From: Shewanella litorisediminis | GTDB lineage: Bacteria > Pseudomonadota > Gammaproteobacteria > Enterobacterales > Shewanellaceae | DNA length: 64,000 nt | Reading direction: 5' to 3' | Assembly (NCBI RefSeq): GCF_016834455.1 | Contig: NZ_CP069213.1 | Span: 2,046,501-2,110,500, forward strand | Shown: positions 55,888-64,000 of the stretch, in pieces | Position numbering within the stretch: the first letter of the stretch is position 1 | Layout: each line of letters begins with the position of its first letter | Notes under the pieces: model-generated | The model's database searches: none | What the model saw: only the letters and a program-made list of their open reading frames with translations | Told to the model about the DNA's origin: nothing | Made by a program: the position numbers and the translations under genes

Positions 55888-58167
55888 CTACAACGCACTG
55901 AACTCATCAACGTTGATAGCGGCCAGGCGCAGTTTGTCAGCCTCAAGAAGTTTGTCATGCTCATCCTGAGTGATAACGCCTTGTTCAACCGCTTGGCTCA
56001 GCAACACTGCAGTAATGCCTTTACCTTTCAACTTGCCTTCTTTTTGTGCTCCGCGCAGCTTTTTGTATATGCTGCGACACTCGTACTGTGCCAGGAAGGC
56101 TTCTTCCACTTCGGCGATGCCGCCCTTGTCGCCATCGAATGATGGGCAGAGGAAGGTCAGACGGTCACGGGCAGGTCCGGGTTTGAGCATGGCTTCCACA
56201 ACCTGAGTCGACAGTTTGTCAGACGGGCCATTGAAGTGGTTACCAAGCGGGAACACCAGTGCGCGCAGCAACCAGCCAACCGGACGCAGCGGGAAGTTTC
56301 TCAGTGCATCTTCCAGCGCCTTGGCAGCTTTCATCAGACGGGTTTGCATCACGTAGTGCACAGTGGGCAAATCATCATGCTGACGGCCATTGTCCTCGAA
56401 AAGCTTCAGCGTAGCAGACGCCAGATAAAGCTCAGACAACACATCACCCAAACGGGCTGAGAGCATTTCGCGGCGCTTAAGTTCACCACCCAGGATAAGC
56501 ATGGCCATGTCGGTCATAATGGCCAACGCTGCCGACATGCGGCCCATGTGCTGATAATAACGCTTGGTATCACCACTGACCGGTGACTGTGCAAAACGGC
56601 TGCCGGTCAGCGCAGAGAACAGACTTGCGAAGGCATTGCGGGTCGCGTAACCCATGTGGCCGAGCAGCAAATCGTCGAAGCGCTCCAGTGCTGCGTCGAT
56701 ATCCTCCATTCCTGCCGTTTCCATTTCGGCCAGTACATAGGGATGGCAGCGTGTGGCGCCCTGTCCGAAAATCATCAGGCTGCGGGTCAGGATATTGGCC
56801 CCTTCCACGGTGATGGAGATTGGATTGGCCATATAGGCATGACCCAGATAATTTTTTGGACCGAGCTGAATACCCTTGCCTGACTGGATATCCATGGCAT
56901 CGTCCATCACAGCCCTGCCCATCTCAGTCATATGGTACTTGGCAATCGCGGTGACCACAGAAGGTTTGACCTTGAGGTCAATACCCGTGGTAGTGAGGCG
57001 TCTTGCCGCTTCCAACTGATAGGTGTTGCCTATAATGCGGGCCAGCGCTTCCTGAACACCTTCAAAGTGTCCAATGGACATACCAAACTGTTTACGCACA
57101 TAGCTATACGCTGTGGTAGTTTTGGTGGTGACATGCCCTGATGCGGTGGCCAGTGCAGGCAGCGAAATACCGCGGCCGGCAGACAAACATTCAACCAGCA
57201 TACGCCAGCCTTTACCGGCATATTGAGGGCCACCAATTATCCAATCCAGTGGGATGAATACTTTACCGCCACGGGTGGTGCCATTCATAAAGGCCATATT
57301 CAACGGATTGTGGCGATTACCAATTTCAACACCGGGATGACTGGTTGGAATGAGCGCACAGGTAATACCTATGTGCTTTTTATCACCAAGCAGGCCGTCA
57401 GGATCTTTCATTTGGAAAGCCAGACCTAGCACAGTGGCGACAGGCGCCAGTGTGATATAGCGTTTGTCCCAGGTCAGTTCAATGCCCAGAACCTCTTCAC
57501 CGTTGAACTCTCCCTTTTTCACCACGCCCACATCGGGAATGGCGCCTGCATCTGAACCAGCTTCAGGGCCGGTCAAGGCGAAACAAGGGATCTCATCACC
57601 ATTTGCAAGCGCAGGCAACCAGCGTTCTTTTTGCTCTTTGGTACCGTAGTGGGTCAACAGCTCGCCCGGGCCAAGAGAGTTAGGCACCATCACGGTAACA
57701 GCTGCACTCACACTGCGACTGGCCAGCTTGGCGACAATAGTGGAGTTGGCATAGGCCGAAAACGCTTTACCACCGTATTTCTTGGGAATGATCAGAGCAA
57801 AGAAGCCTTCTTTTTTGAAGTAGTCCCACAGTTCGGGGGGCAAGTCCTTGCGGTTATGCACAATGTCGAAGTCATCAATCATCGACAACGCCGTCATCAC
57901 CTGGTTATCGAGAAACTCTTTTTCCTCGGCTGACAAGGTTGGCTTGCCATAGGCATGCAAGGTTTCCCAATTGGGTTTACCCCGGAACAGCTCCCCTTCC
58001 CACCACACATCGCCGGCTTCCATGGCTTCGCGCTCAGTGTCAGAAAGGGGCGGCAAAACCCGTTTAAAAAAGGCAAAAACCGGCTGAGTGATAAACTTCA
58101 TCCGTAAATCTTTCACCGCAAACAGCACTACCAACGCCGCGATTAACAATAACAACAAGAAGGTCAT
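55888..58167 (-). CDS. fadE: Acyl-CoA dehydrogenase FadE
   Basis: 759 aa, the long FadE type (E. coli FadE is about 814 aa). Starts with a hydrophobic N-terminal stretch (MTFLLLLLIAALVVLFAV) that may anchor it to the inner membrane. Acyl-CoA dehydrogenase core: FALIIPKKYGGKAFSAYANS, CFALTGPEAGSDAGAIPD (FAD contact) and GISLPALATASGHVTTKTTTAYSYVRKQFGMSIGHFEGVQEALARI. A long C-terminal domain of FadE follows. First oxidation step of beta-oxidation. AGGAG precedes ATG 58167; psrA lies 14 bp upstream and is probably co-transcribed. Confidence 0.95.
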   Translation of the reverse strand: MTFLLLLLIAALVVLFAVKDLRMKFITQPVFAFFKRVLPPLSDTEREAMEAGDVWWEGELFRGKPNWETLHAYGKPTLSAEEKEFLDNQVMTALSMIDDFDIVHNRKDLPPELWDYFKKEGFFALIIPKKYGGKAFSAYANSTIVAKLASRSVSAAVTVMVPNSLGPGELLTHYGTKEQKERWLPALANGDEIPCFALTGPEAGSDAGAIPDVGVVKKGEFNGEEVLGIELTWDKRYITLAPVATVLGLAFQMKDPDGLLGDKKHIGITCALIPTSHPGVEIGNRHNPLNMAFMNGTTRGGKVFIPLDWIIGGPQYAGKGWRMLVECLSAGRGISLPALATASGHVTTKTTTAYSYVRKQFGMSIGHFEGVQEALARIIGNTYQLEAARRLTTTGIDLKVKPSVVTAIAKYHMTEMGRAVMDDAMDIQSGKGIQLGPKNYLGHAYMANPISITVEGANILTRSLMIFGQGATRCHPYVLAEMETAGMEDIDAALERFDDLLLGHMGYATRNAFASLFSALTGSRFAQSPVSGDTKRYYQHMGRMSAALAIMTDMAMLILGGELKRREMLSARLGDVLSELYLASATLKLFEDNGRQHDDLPTVHYVMQTRLMKAAKALEDALRNFPLRPVGWLLRALVFPLGNHFNGPSDKLSTQVVEAMLKPGPARDRLTFLCPSFDGDKGGIAEVEEAFLAQYECRSIYKKLRGAQKEGKLKGKGITAVLLSQAVEQGVITQDEHDKLLEADKLRLAAINVDEFSAL

Positions 58168-58181
58168 GGCAAATACTCCTG

Positions 58182-58823
58182 TTATGCCTTGCTGACCGGC
58201 ACGGCAACGCCGGCGGCCATATAGGGAATGACTTTACGGATAACAGACTCTATATCGTTCTGCTCTTTGAAGTCGGCTTCAGCAATTTCCATCAGGGCAT
58301 CGGAAGATGCCATGGTGAAGACGACTGTCCCCAGGGTGAAGTGCAGACGCCAAAACATTTCTGCTGGCGGTATATGGGGAGCACTTTGGCTGACGACCTG
58401 AACAAAACGGTCCAGATGTTCACCGTAATGGGTAGTAATAAACCAGCGCAGATGGCCCTGGCTTTCGATATAGCCACGACCAAGGAGCTGCAGAAAAATG
58501 CGGGTCCCTTCGGTTCGAACCTTGTTAAGATCCAAAAGCGGCCTTACCAGGGCAGAAAAAATGGTCTCCAGGGAGGCATTTTCACTGCTTTGCGCGAGCT
58601 TTGTCAGCTCTGTGGATGCGCCAGGCATAAAGACGTCGAGGTAACGGGCCAGCACGGCACGGATTAGCTCTTTTTTGGAGCCGAAGTGGTAGTTGACCGA
58701 GGCAAGGTTTACTTCTGCCTTACTGGTAATAAGCCTCAGGGAGGTTTCTGAGAAGCCCCGCTCCGCAAACAACTTTTCGGCGGCATCAAGAATTCGGGTT
58801 TTGGTGTCGGATCGATTCGCCAT
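58182..58823 (-). CDS. psrA: PsrA-like TetR-family fatty acid regulator
   Basis: 213 aa. ATG 58823 (MANRSDTKTRILDAAEKLFAERGFSETSLRLITSKAEVNLASVNYHFGSKKELIRAVLARYLD) gives the normal TetR start; the longer frame upstream to 59168 is not a gene. The helix-turn-helix and the downstream ESQGHLRWFITTHYGEHLDRF, PPAEMFWRLHFTLGTVVFTM and ADF segments follow Pseudomonas PsrA closely. PsrA senses long-chain fatty acids or acyl-CoA. A perfect inverted repeat directly upstream is the likely autoregulatory operator. Confidence 0.92.
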   Translation of the reverse strand: MANRSDTKTRILDAAEKLFAERGFSETSLRLITSKAEVNLASVNYHFGSKKELIRAVLARYLDVFMPGASTELTKLAQSSENASLETIFSALVRPLLDLNKVRTEGTRIFLQLLGRGYIESQGHLRWFITTHYGEHLDRFVQVVSQSAPHIPPAEMFWRLHFTLGTVVFTMASSDALMEIAEADFKEQNDIESVIRKVIPYMAAGVAVPVSKA

Positions 58824-58829
58824 TCCGTG

Positions 58830-58872
58830 ACCTATGATTAATTTAAAACACTCGTTTAAATTAATCATAGGT
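58830..58872. promoter_or_regulatory. Perfect 18-bp-arm inverted repeat before psrA (candidate PsrA operator)
   Basis: acctatgattaatttaaa and its exact reverse complement are separated by 7 bases (acactcg). The centre contains AAAC-actc-GTTT, matching the known PsrA half-site pattern. It starts 6 bp upstream of the psrA ATG, so binding would block psrA-fadE. Confidence 0.8.
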
Positions 58873-58999
58873 AAAAGCCTTGTCAAACGAAATCTGAACA
58901 GGTGTTTACATTGTGCGGGATTAAGTTTGAATTCACATAGTAATTTATGCCGCTGCTCGTTAGACTTTTGCCGTTCGATAATAACAAGGATGCAACCAA

Positions 59000-60880
59000 A
59001 TGACCCAAGCAATGACTCATACATTGTTACGCCCCGCCAAACTGGCCTTGGGTGTAGCCCTTGCACTCGGTTTGAGTGCCTGCCAGGACGACCAAAAGTC
59101 TTCCAGCGTTCATAAAGACACACCCGCAACCCCAGAGGTCGCAGCCAGGGTATCCAGCCAGGATGCAATTGATTTTATCAACAAGGCCGAAGCTGAACTT
59201 GCTGCGCTCTCGCTCGAAGCCAACAGAGCCGAGTGGATATACAGCAACTTTATTACCGAAGACACCGCCTCCTTGTCGGCGGCTGTAAATGAAAAGGTAA
59301 CCGCCACCTACGTCCGTTTAGCCACAGAAGCCGCCAAATTCGCCGATGTTGAGTTGGATGCGGTTAACGCCCGTAAGCTCAACATGCTGAGAAGCGCTAT
59401 TGTGCTGCCCTCTCCACTCGACCCTGCCAAAAATGCGGAGCTTGCCGGTATCGTTGCCGAGCTCAACGGCCTTTATGGTAAAGGTAAATATTGTTTGGCA
59501 GATGACCGCTGCCTGACGCAGCCAGAGCTGTCTGCCCTGATGGCCGAGTCCCGTGACCCTGCGCTGCTCAAAGAAATCTGGGCGGGCTGGCGTGAGATTG
59601 CCAAACCCATGCGCCCGCTGTTTGAACGCGAAGTGGTACTGGCCAACGAAGGAGCCAAAGACCTTGGCTTCGCCAATTTATCCGAGCTGTGGCGAAGCCA
59701 GTACGATATGGCGCCTGATGCCTTTTCAACTGAGCTTGACCGTCTCTGGGGCCAGGTAAAACCCCTTTATGATTCGCTTCATTGTTATGTGCGGGGCGAA
59801 TTGAATCAGCAGTACGGTGACGAAGTCGTCCCCAAAACCGGCCCCATTCCGGCTCACCTGCTGGGTAATATGTGGGCTCAGCAATGGGGCACCATTTATC
59901 CGTTGGTGGCGCCAAAAGATGCGGACCCGGGCTATGACGTGACTGAACTGCTCGCCAAGCAGGGTTACGACGAGCACAGGATGGTAGAGCAGGCTGAGAG
60001 CTTCTTTACCTCTCTGGGTTTTGACAAGCTGCCTGATACCTTCTGGAGCCGTTCACTCTTTGTTCAGCCTAAAGACCGTGATGTAGTCTGTCACGCTTCA
60101 GCCTGGGATCTGGACAACGAGGATGACATCCGTATCAAGATGTGTATTCAGAAAACCGCTGAAGACTTTACCGTTATTCACCACGAACTGGGCCATAACT
60201 TTTATCAGCGTGCTTACAAAAACCAGCCTTTTATCTTTAAAAACAGTGCCAACGATGGCTTCCATGAAGCCATTGGTGACACGGTAGCCCTGTCCATCAC
60301 CCCCAAGTATCTGCAACAGATTGGTCTGCTCGAGACGGTTCCCGATGCCTCAAAAGACATAGGTCTTTTGCTCAAACAAGCCCTGGACAAGGTGGCCTTC
60401 CTGCCATTTGGCCTGATGATTGATCAGTGGCGCTGGAAGGTATTCAGCGGTGAAATCACACCGGCCAACTACAACCAGGCATGGTGGGATCTGCGCCTCA
60501 AGTATCAGGGCGTGATGGCTCCGGTGGAGCGTACCGAGGCCGATTTCGACCCGGGTGCCAAGTACCATGTGCCGGGCAATGTGCCTTACACCCGTTACTT
60601 CCTCGCACACATTCTGCAGTTCCAGTTCCACCGCTCACTGTGCGACGTAGCCGGTGACAAGGGCCCAGTGCACCGCTGCTCCATTTACGGCAATACAGAC
60701 GCTGGCGCAAAACTCAATCAGATGTTGGAAATGGGCTCAAGTAAGCCCTGGCCCGAGGCTCTGGCCGTGGTCACAGGCAAACAGGAAATGGATGCCAGCG
60801 CAGTACTTGACTACTTTGCCCCGCTGAAAACCTGGCTCGATGAGCAAAACTCCAGCGCCAACCGCCAGTGTGGTTGGTAA
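59000..60880 (+). CDS. M2-family (ACE-like) metallopeptidase lipoprotein
   Basis: 626 aa. Lipoprotein signal with lipobox LSAC (Cys28). Zinc peptidase motif HELGH at residues 395-399 (TVIHHELGHNFYQ) with the third ligand Glu423 in GFHEAIGDTVALS, as in M2 dipeptidyl carboxypeptidases related to angiotensin-converting enzyme. Length fits a single ACE-like catalytic domain. It probably acts on the outer-membrane or periplasmic side on small peptides. Start could also be Met5. Divergent from psrA. Confidence 0.93.
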   Translation: MTQAMTHTLLRPAKLALGVALALGLSACQDDQKSSSVHKDTPATPEVAARVSSQDAIDFINKAEAELAALSLEANRAEWIYSNFITEDTASLSAAVNEKVTATYVRLATEAAKFADVELDAVNARKLNMLRSAIVLPSPLDPAKNAELAGIVAELNGLYGKGKYCLADDRCLTQPELSALMAESRDPALLKEIWAGWREIAKPMRPLFEREVVLANEGAKDLGFANLSELWRSQYDMAPDAFSTELDRLWGQVKPLYDSLHCYVRGELNQQYGDEVVPKTGPIPAHLLGNMWAQQWGTIYPLVAPKDADPGYDVTELLAKQGYDEHRMVEQAESFFTSLGFDKLPDTFWSRSLFVQPKDRDVVCHASAWDLDNEDDIRIKMCIQKTAEDFTVIHHELGHNFYQRAYKNQPFIFKNSANDGFHEAIGDTVALSITPKYLQQIGLLETVPDASKDIGLLLKQALDKVAFLPFGLMIDQWRWKVFSGEITPANYNQAWWDLRLKYQGVMAPVERTEADFDPGAKYHVPGNVPYTRYFLAHILQFQFHRSLCDVAGDKGPVHRCSIYGNTDAGAKLNQMLEMGSSKPWPEALAVVTGKQEMDASAVLDYFAPLKTWLDEQNSSANRQCGW

Positions 60881-60974
60881 TCTATTGACAGACTCCAGCT
60901 GGGGTTAGGCTCCTTCCAATCTCAGGAGTGTGAGAGAGGGAAGTCGCGACAGGCTCACCTGTGTTGGACAAAGC

Positions 60975-61001
60975 AAAAGCCCGGTTTTTAACCGGGCTTT
61001 T
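60975..61001. terminator. Bidirectional terminator between the M2 peptidase and smrA
   Basis: aaaagcccggtt-ttta-accgggctttt perfect stem with T tracts on both strands. Confidence 0.88.
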
Positions 61002-61063
61002 GATTGTTAATCAAGCGTTCTATTGTCAATTGGCGATGGTTTACCGCCAACATGACAGACCAT

Positions 61064-61651
61064 TCAGCGACGCGCTCCCTTGCGATTGGTTTCCCGGCTA
61101 TGCACCTTTGCCGCATCTGACTTACGCAACATCACATACAGGGCGCCAGTGCCCCCTTCTTCTTTTATTGCCGAGTGATACGCACTGACATCCTCAAGAC
61201 GGGTCAGCCAGGTACAAAGGGCAGATTTCATCAGGGCTTCGAATGGCTGATTACCTAAACCTTTTCCGGGAATAAGCAGAAGATTCCGGTCGCCGCGAAA
61301 GAGCGCTGAATCAATCAGACCAAGCAGCACCTCTCTTGCCTCTTTTAATTTCAAACCGCGAAAATCGTGCCTGACTTTGGCTTCATAACGGCCTAATCGC
61401 AATTGCTTTAATACCGCCTCTTGCACGCCTTCGCGGTTGAAACTGACCACCTCGTCCCCTTTGACGCGCACAAGCTCAGCCGGATTTACCGGTAACCATT
61501 CAAGTCGCTCGTCGCTGTCGGCGGCCTGACGACGTATTCTCGCCGCCTCATCATCACAGCTACTTTGCAGAAAATGGTGTCTGTCAGCCTCTTTAAGCGG
61601 GGTCACATCAGCCATTTCTGCCATAAACAGATCCAGTTCTTCACGCTGCAC
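61064..61651 (-). CDS. smrA: Smr-domain protein (SmrA/YdaL-like)
   Basis: 195 aa from GTG 61651 (VQREELDLFMAEMADVTPLKEA), which has AGAGGA 6 bp upstream and matches the start pattern of E. coli YdaL; an ATG at 61720 would add 23 residues without homology. The C-terminal Smr domain has DFRGLKLKEAREVLLGLIDSALFRGDRNLLLIPGKGLG (D-x-R/H-G and G-K-G) and GGTGALYVMLRK. Smr domains are nuclease-like and linked to mRNA cleavage or DNA transactions. Confidence 0.88.
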   Translation of the reverse strand: MQREELDLFMAEMADVTPLKEADRHHFLQSSCDDEAARIRRQAADSDERLEWLPVNPAELVRVKGDEVVSFNREGVQEAVLKQLRLGRYEAKVRHDFRGLKLKEAREVLLGLIDSALFRGDRNLLLIPGKGLGNQPFEALMKSALCTWLTRLEDVSAYHSAIKEEGGTGALYVMLRKSDAAKVHSRETNRKGARR

Positions 61652-61762
61652 GCTGCTATCCTCTAACGCTGGAAGTAACACACTTTGTAAAGATATGCCG
61701 CTTGGGTTACGGCCTCTCATACATTATATTTGCCTCATAATAGCGTTATTTAAGTCAAACAG

Positions 61763-62326
61763 ATGAGAATTTTTCCAATATTGATGGGCCTCGTGCTCTC
61801 GTTTGCTGCTTTGGCAAACAGTGAGGTGCAAACGACAGACGACCTGGCCATCAATAAAACCTATGACCTCTTTTCCGAGGCCTTCGATAAACTGAATGCC
61901 ACCCTGATAGGCGAGGCATATACAGAGAGTGCCTGCTATATTCCCGAGCGTCACGACAAAGAGATCATTCGTGGACGTGATGCGATTGTGTCCGTTTATG
62001 AAAAGTTTTTCGGCAAAATCCGCAGTAAAAACGCCCGCATCGAAGTGGACTTTAGGGTGATAGACCGCAGCCGCGCAGGCGATTCGGTCACCGACGTTGG
62101 CTATTACCTCATACGCTTCCATCCCGCCAGTGATACGGGTGAACCAGTGAGCGAATACGCAGGAAAATTTGTCACGGTTTCCAGAAAACAAGCTGACGGC
62201 AACTGGCTGCTGTCAATCGATTCCAGCAACCGTTCAGAGCCTAAGTTTTACTATCAGACGCAGCCTGTGGGCGAACTCTATTTCGGGCAAAGGTTCAACT
62301 CGCCCGATATGGCCAAAAAACCCTGA
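61763..62326 (+). CDS. Secreted NTF2-like (SnoaL/DUF4440-type) protein
   Basis: 187 aa. Signal peptide MRIFPILMGLVLSFAALANS followed by a cone-shaped NTF2-like fold: YDLFSEAFDKLNATLIGEAYTESACYIPERHDKEIIRGRDAIVSVYEKFF, then VSEYAGKFVTVSRKQADGNWLLSIDSSN. These small proteins are varied in function, and no active site can be proposed. It is followed after 17 bp by ychJ. Confidence 0.82.
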   Translation: MRIFPILMGLVLSFAALANSEVQTTDDLAINKTYDLFSEAFDKLNATLIGEAYTESACYIPERHDKEIIRGRDAIVSVYEKFFGKIRSKNARIEVDFRVIDRSRAGDSVTDVGYYLIRFHPASDTGEPVSEYAGKFVTVSRKQADGNWLLSIDSSNRSEPKFYYQTQPVGELYFGQRFNSPDMAKKP

Positions 62327-62343
62327 ATTGCGAGCTTGATACC

Positions 62344-62802
62344 ATGTCGACACCCTGCCCTTGTGGCCCAGGAAGCTATCACAGCTGCTGCGAGCCCTAT
62401 CACGCCGGTAAGAAATCCGCCCCCACGCCAGAGGCCTTGATGCGATCTCGCTACAGCGCCTTCGTGCTTAAACTGTGGGATTATTTGATTGCAACCCACC
62501 ACCCAAGCCATCTCCATGGACTCACGCAAACCCTGCTGGCCGAAGGCCCACACCCGCAGTGGCGAGGCCTCACGGTGCACGACAGCCAATTTGATAACCT
62601 GAGCGGAGAGGTGTTTTTCACGGCGTGGTATCGGGATGACGACAGATTGGATGGCATGTGTGAGCGCTCATCCTTCGTTTTCGAGCAAGGTCAATGGTTT
62701 TACACCCAAGGGAAGCAATATGCGCCAAAGCTTCCCGGTAGAAATGACCCCTGTGTTTGCGGCAGCGGTAAAAAGCTTAAGCAGTGTTGTTTGGGCAAAT
62801 AA
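62344..62802 (+). CDS. ychJ: YchJ-family SEC-C zinc protein
   Basis: 152 aa. Opens MSTPCPCGPGSYHSCCEPYHAGKK, contains the UPF0225 core PTPEALMRSRYSAFVLKLWDYLIATHH, and ends with the SEC-C zinc motif GRNDPCVCGSGKKLKQCCLGK (C-x-C-x8-C-C). Matches E. coli YchJ in length. Function unknown. Terminator follows immediately. Confidence 0.94.
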   Translation: MSTPCPCGPGSYHSCCEPYHAGKKSAPTPEALMRSRYSAFVLKLWDYLIATHHPSHLHGLTQTLLAEGPHPQWRGLTVHDSQFDNLSGEVFFTAWYRDDDRLDGMCERSSFVFEQGQWFYTQGKQYAPKLPGRNDPCVCGSGKKLKQCCLGK

Positions 62803-62814
62803 CGCAGTCACCAT

Positions 62815-62842
62815 TAAAAAACGCGCCCATGGGCGCGTTTTT
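62815..62842. terminator. Bidirectional terminator between ychJ and the EAL gene
   Basis: aaaaaacgcgccc-at-gggcgcgtttttt, serving the convergent genes. Confidence 0.9.
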
Positions 62843-64000
62843 TAATGGACGGTGACGACTCTGTCCTGACCGATAAATCTCGAAAACTCCGCCTCGCGCA
62901 ATGCCGGGCTATAGAGAAAACCCTGCGCCTGGTGGCACAGATTGGCCGCCAAAAACGCCTCCTGTTCCGGAGTCTCGACCCCTTCTGCCGTCAGAGACAG
63001 ATTCAGTGCCTTGGCCATGGCGATAATGGCGCTCACAATCTCCTGGCTTTCGCGGCTGATGGTGAGATCGGAGATAAACGAGCGGTCAATTTTAATCTTA
63101 CTGATGGGAAACTGCTTCAAATACCGCATCGAGCTGTAACCCGTACCAAAATCATCAATGGCCAGGCCCACCCCCAGCTCCGCCAGCTCCTGGCAAAGAT
63201 TGGTGGCATAGCGAATATCTTCCATCAGCTCGGTTTCGGTAATTTCCAAAATCAGCGTCTTGGGCTTGAGGCGATAGCGGGTCAGCAATTGCCACACCTG
63301 CTCGTACAGATTACCGCTGAAAAACTGCCTGGCAGATACGTTCACATGCATGGAGATATCCAGGTTGTGATGCTGCCACAAGTTAAGCTGCCGACATGCG
63401 GCTTCCAGCACCCAACTGCCAATGGCAGTGATCAGGCCCGATTGTTCTGCAATATCAATGAAAGCGCCGGGATAAAGCACGCCCTTTTTGGGATGATGCC
63501 AACGGATAAGGGCTTCTGCGCCTGTGTAGCGGTCGTTCTGCAAATCACGAAGTGGTTGATAATAAAGCTCAAACTGCCGGCCTCGAATGGCCGAGTGCAG
63601 GTCACGTTCAATCTGTGCATCGTCTTTAAACGCGCTGAGGAGCGTATTATTGAAGATCTGGATGGCTGCGCCCTGCTTCTTCTTGGCGTACTGCACTGCG
63701 ATATCGGCACAGGTCAGAGGCGCAATTAGATTACTGACAGAGGCGATATCCACAATCGCCAGCGCAGGCTTGGGATCAACCTGTTCCCGGCCAATCTGAA
63801 CCGGCGCGGACAAATGCTGATACAGCCGGTTGCTGATGAGTTCCACTTCTGCAATTTGCTTCTCACCCAACAACAAAATGGCAAACTCATCGCTGCCTAC
63901 ACGGGCGATTTCGGTAGCCTTGTTGATATCAGAAAAGTGTCTCAGGCGCCGTGCAATCTCCATAAGGAGCGCATCACCCTGCTCGTGGCCATAGGTATCG
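62842..64000 (-). CDS. GGDEF/EAL-domain cyclic di-GMP protein (5' end outside window)
   Basis: At least 386 codons; the frame is open through the window edge. The visible part starts in a GGDEF domain (DTYGHEQGDALLMEIARRL...) with a degenerate signature, RVGSDEFAIL, so cyclase activity is uncertain. The full EAL domain begins AIRGRQFELYYQPLRDLQNDRYTGAEALIRWHHPKKG (EAL intact) and carries NVSARQFFSGNL, ILEITETELMED, GLAIDDFGTGYSSMRYLKQFPISKIKIDRSF and AEGVETPEQE, all the metal and catalytic residues. It is therefore probably a cyclic di-GMP phosphodiesterase. Confidence 0.93.
   Translation of the reverse strand, partial: DTYGHEQGDALLMEIARRLRHFSDINKATEIARVGSDEFAILLLGEKQIAEVELISNRLYQHLSAPVQIGREQVDPKPALAIVDIASVSNLIAPLTCADIAVQYAKKKQGAAIQIFNNTLLSAFKDDAQIERDLHSAIRGRQFELYYQPLRDLQNDRYTGAEALIRWHHPKKGVLYPGAFIDIAEQSGLITAIGSWVLEAACRQLNLWQHHNLDISMHVNVSARQFFSGNLYEQVWQLLTRYRLKPKTLILEITETELMEDIRYATNLCQELAELGVGLAIDDFGTGYSSMRYLKQFPISKIKIDRSFISDLTISRESQEIVSAIIAMAKALNLSLTAEGVETPEQEAFLAANLCHQAQGFLYSPALREAEFSRFIGQDRVVTVH

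Noticed and set aside
58824..59168. Long N-terminal extension of the TetR gene
   Set aside because: It would cross the perfect palindrome and the promoter of the divergent peptidase; ATG 58823 gives the normal TetR start.
62845..63729. 294-codon plus-strand open frame opposite the EAL gene
   Set aside because: Antisense shadow of a clear EAL domain; starts inside the terminator region.

Overview
The window looks like a chromosomal segment of a Shewanella-type gammaproteobacterium. The evidence is gene order and protein character: a ccoNOQP / fixH-ccoI-ccoS / TauE-like / etrA(fnr) / uspE / ttcA block, a zwf-pgl-edd-eda operon divergent from hexR next to pykA, a gapB-gapA pair, and a psrA-fadE pair. 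The species cannot be fixed from the sequence alone.

Layout. (1) 1-9.4 kb: the 3' part of an MFS drug transporter, a large lipoprotein gene behind a MerR/CueR-type promoter, and a complete tripartite RND efflux operon. (2) 9.4-19.1 kb: an insertion-sequence-rich accessory segment. It holds an intact ISAs1-type element with a 10-bp target duplication just after the efflux operon, and an intact IS481-type element with a 7-bp duplication that splits a LysR regulator gene. It also holds remnants of IS5- and IS3-type elements between small cargo genes (LysE exporter, glutathione transferase, DUF6194-like protein, DsbA-like oxidoreductase plus cyclase-family hydrolase). (3) 19.1-22.3 kb: a copper module (copA-cueR on the minus strand, copZ divergent) with two recognisable 19-bp-spacer promoters. 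(4) 22.4-27.2 kb: accessory enzymes (YecM-like VOC protein, SDR, two GNATs, PLP decarboxylase) and a small Cys-rich protein behind a Fur-box-like site. (5) 27.2-39.6 kb: an HD-GYP response regulator, then the cbb3 oxidase structural and assembly genes, the FNR-family regulator etrA, uspE and ttcA, with FNR boxes before ccoN and uspE. (6) 39.6-47.7 kb: a periplasmic protein overlapping bax, yvcK, an aromatic/aspartate aminotransferase, tRNA-Gly and tRNA-Cys, and gapB and gapA flanking a DUF2989 lipoprotein. (7) 48.2-55.7 kb: the Entner-Doudoroff operon zwf-pgl-edd-eda, hexR and pykA. HexR-like sites lie before gapA, before pykA, between gapB and the lipoprotein, and between zwf and hexR. (8) 55.9-64 kb: psrA-fadE behind a perfect 18-bp-arm inverted repeat, an M2 (ACE-like) peptidase lipoprotein, a Smr protein, an NTF2-like secreted protein, YchJ, and an EAL-domain protein cut by the window end.

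How it fits together: the core blocks describe respiration at low oxygen (cbb3 oxidase under FNR/EtrA) and sugar catabolism through the Entner-Doudoroff route under HexR. Fatty-acid oxidation sits under PsrA. The copper module plausibly serves both detoxification (CopA/CueR/CopZ) and, through a separate P-type ATPase (CcoI), metallation of the oxidase. I see no CRISPR array, prophage or clearly new defence system. The most distinctive observations are the third CueR-type promoter in front of the lipoprotein gene at 1.3 kb, the reconstructable LysR::IS481 insertion, the Fur-box small protein, and the long palindrome before psrA.
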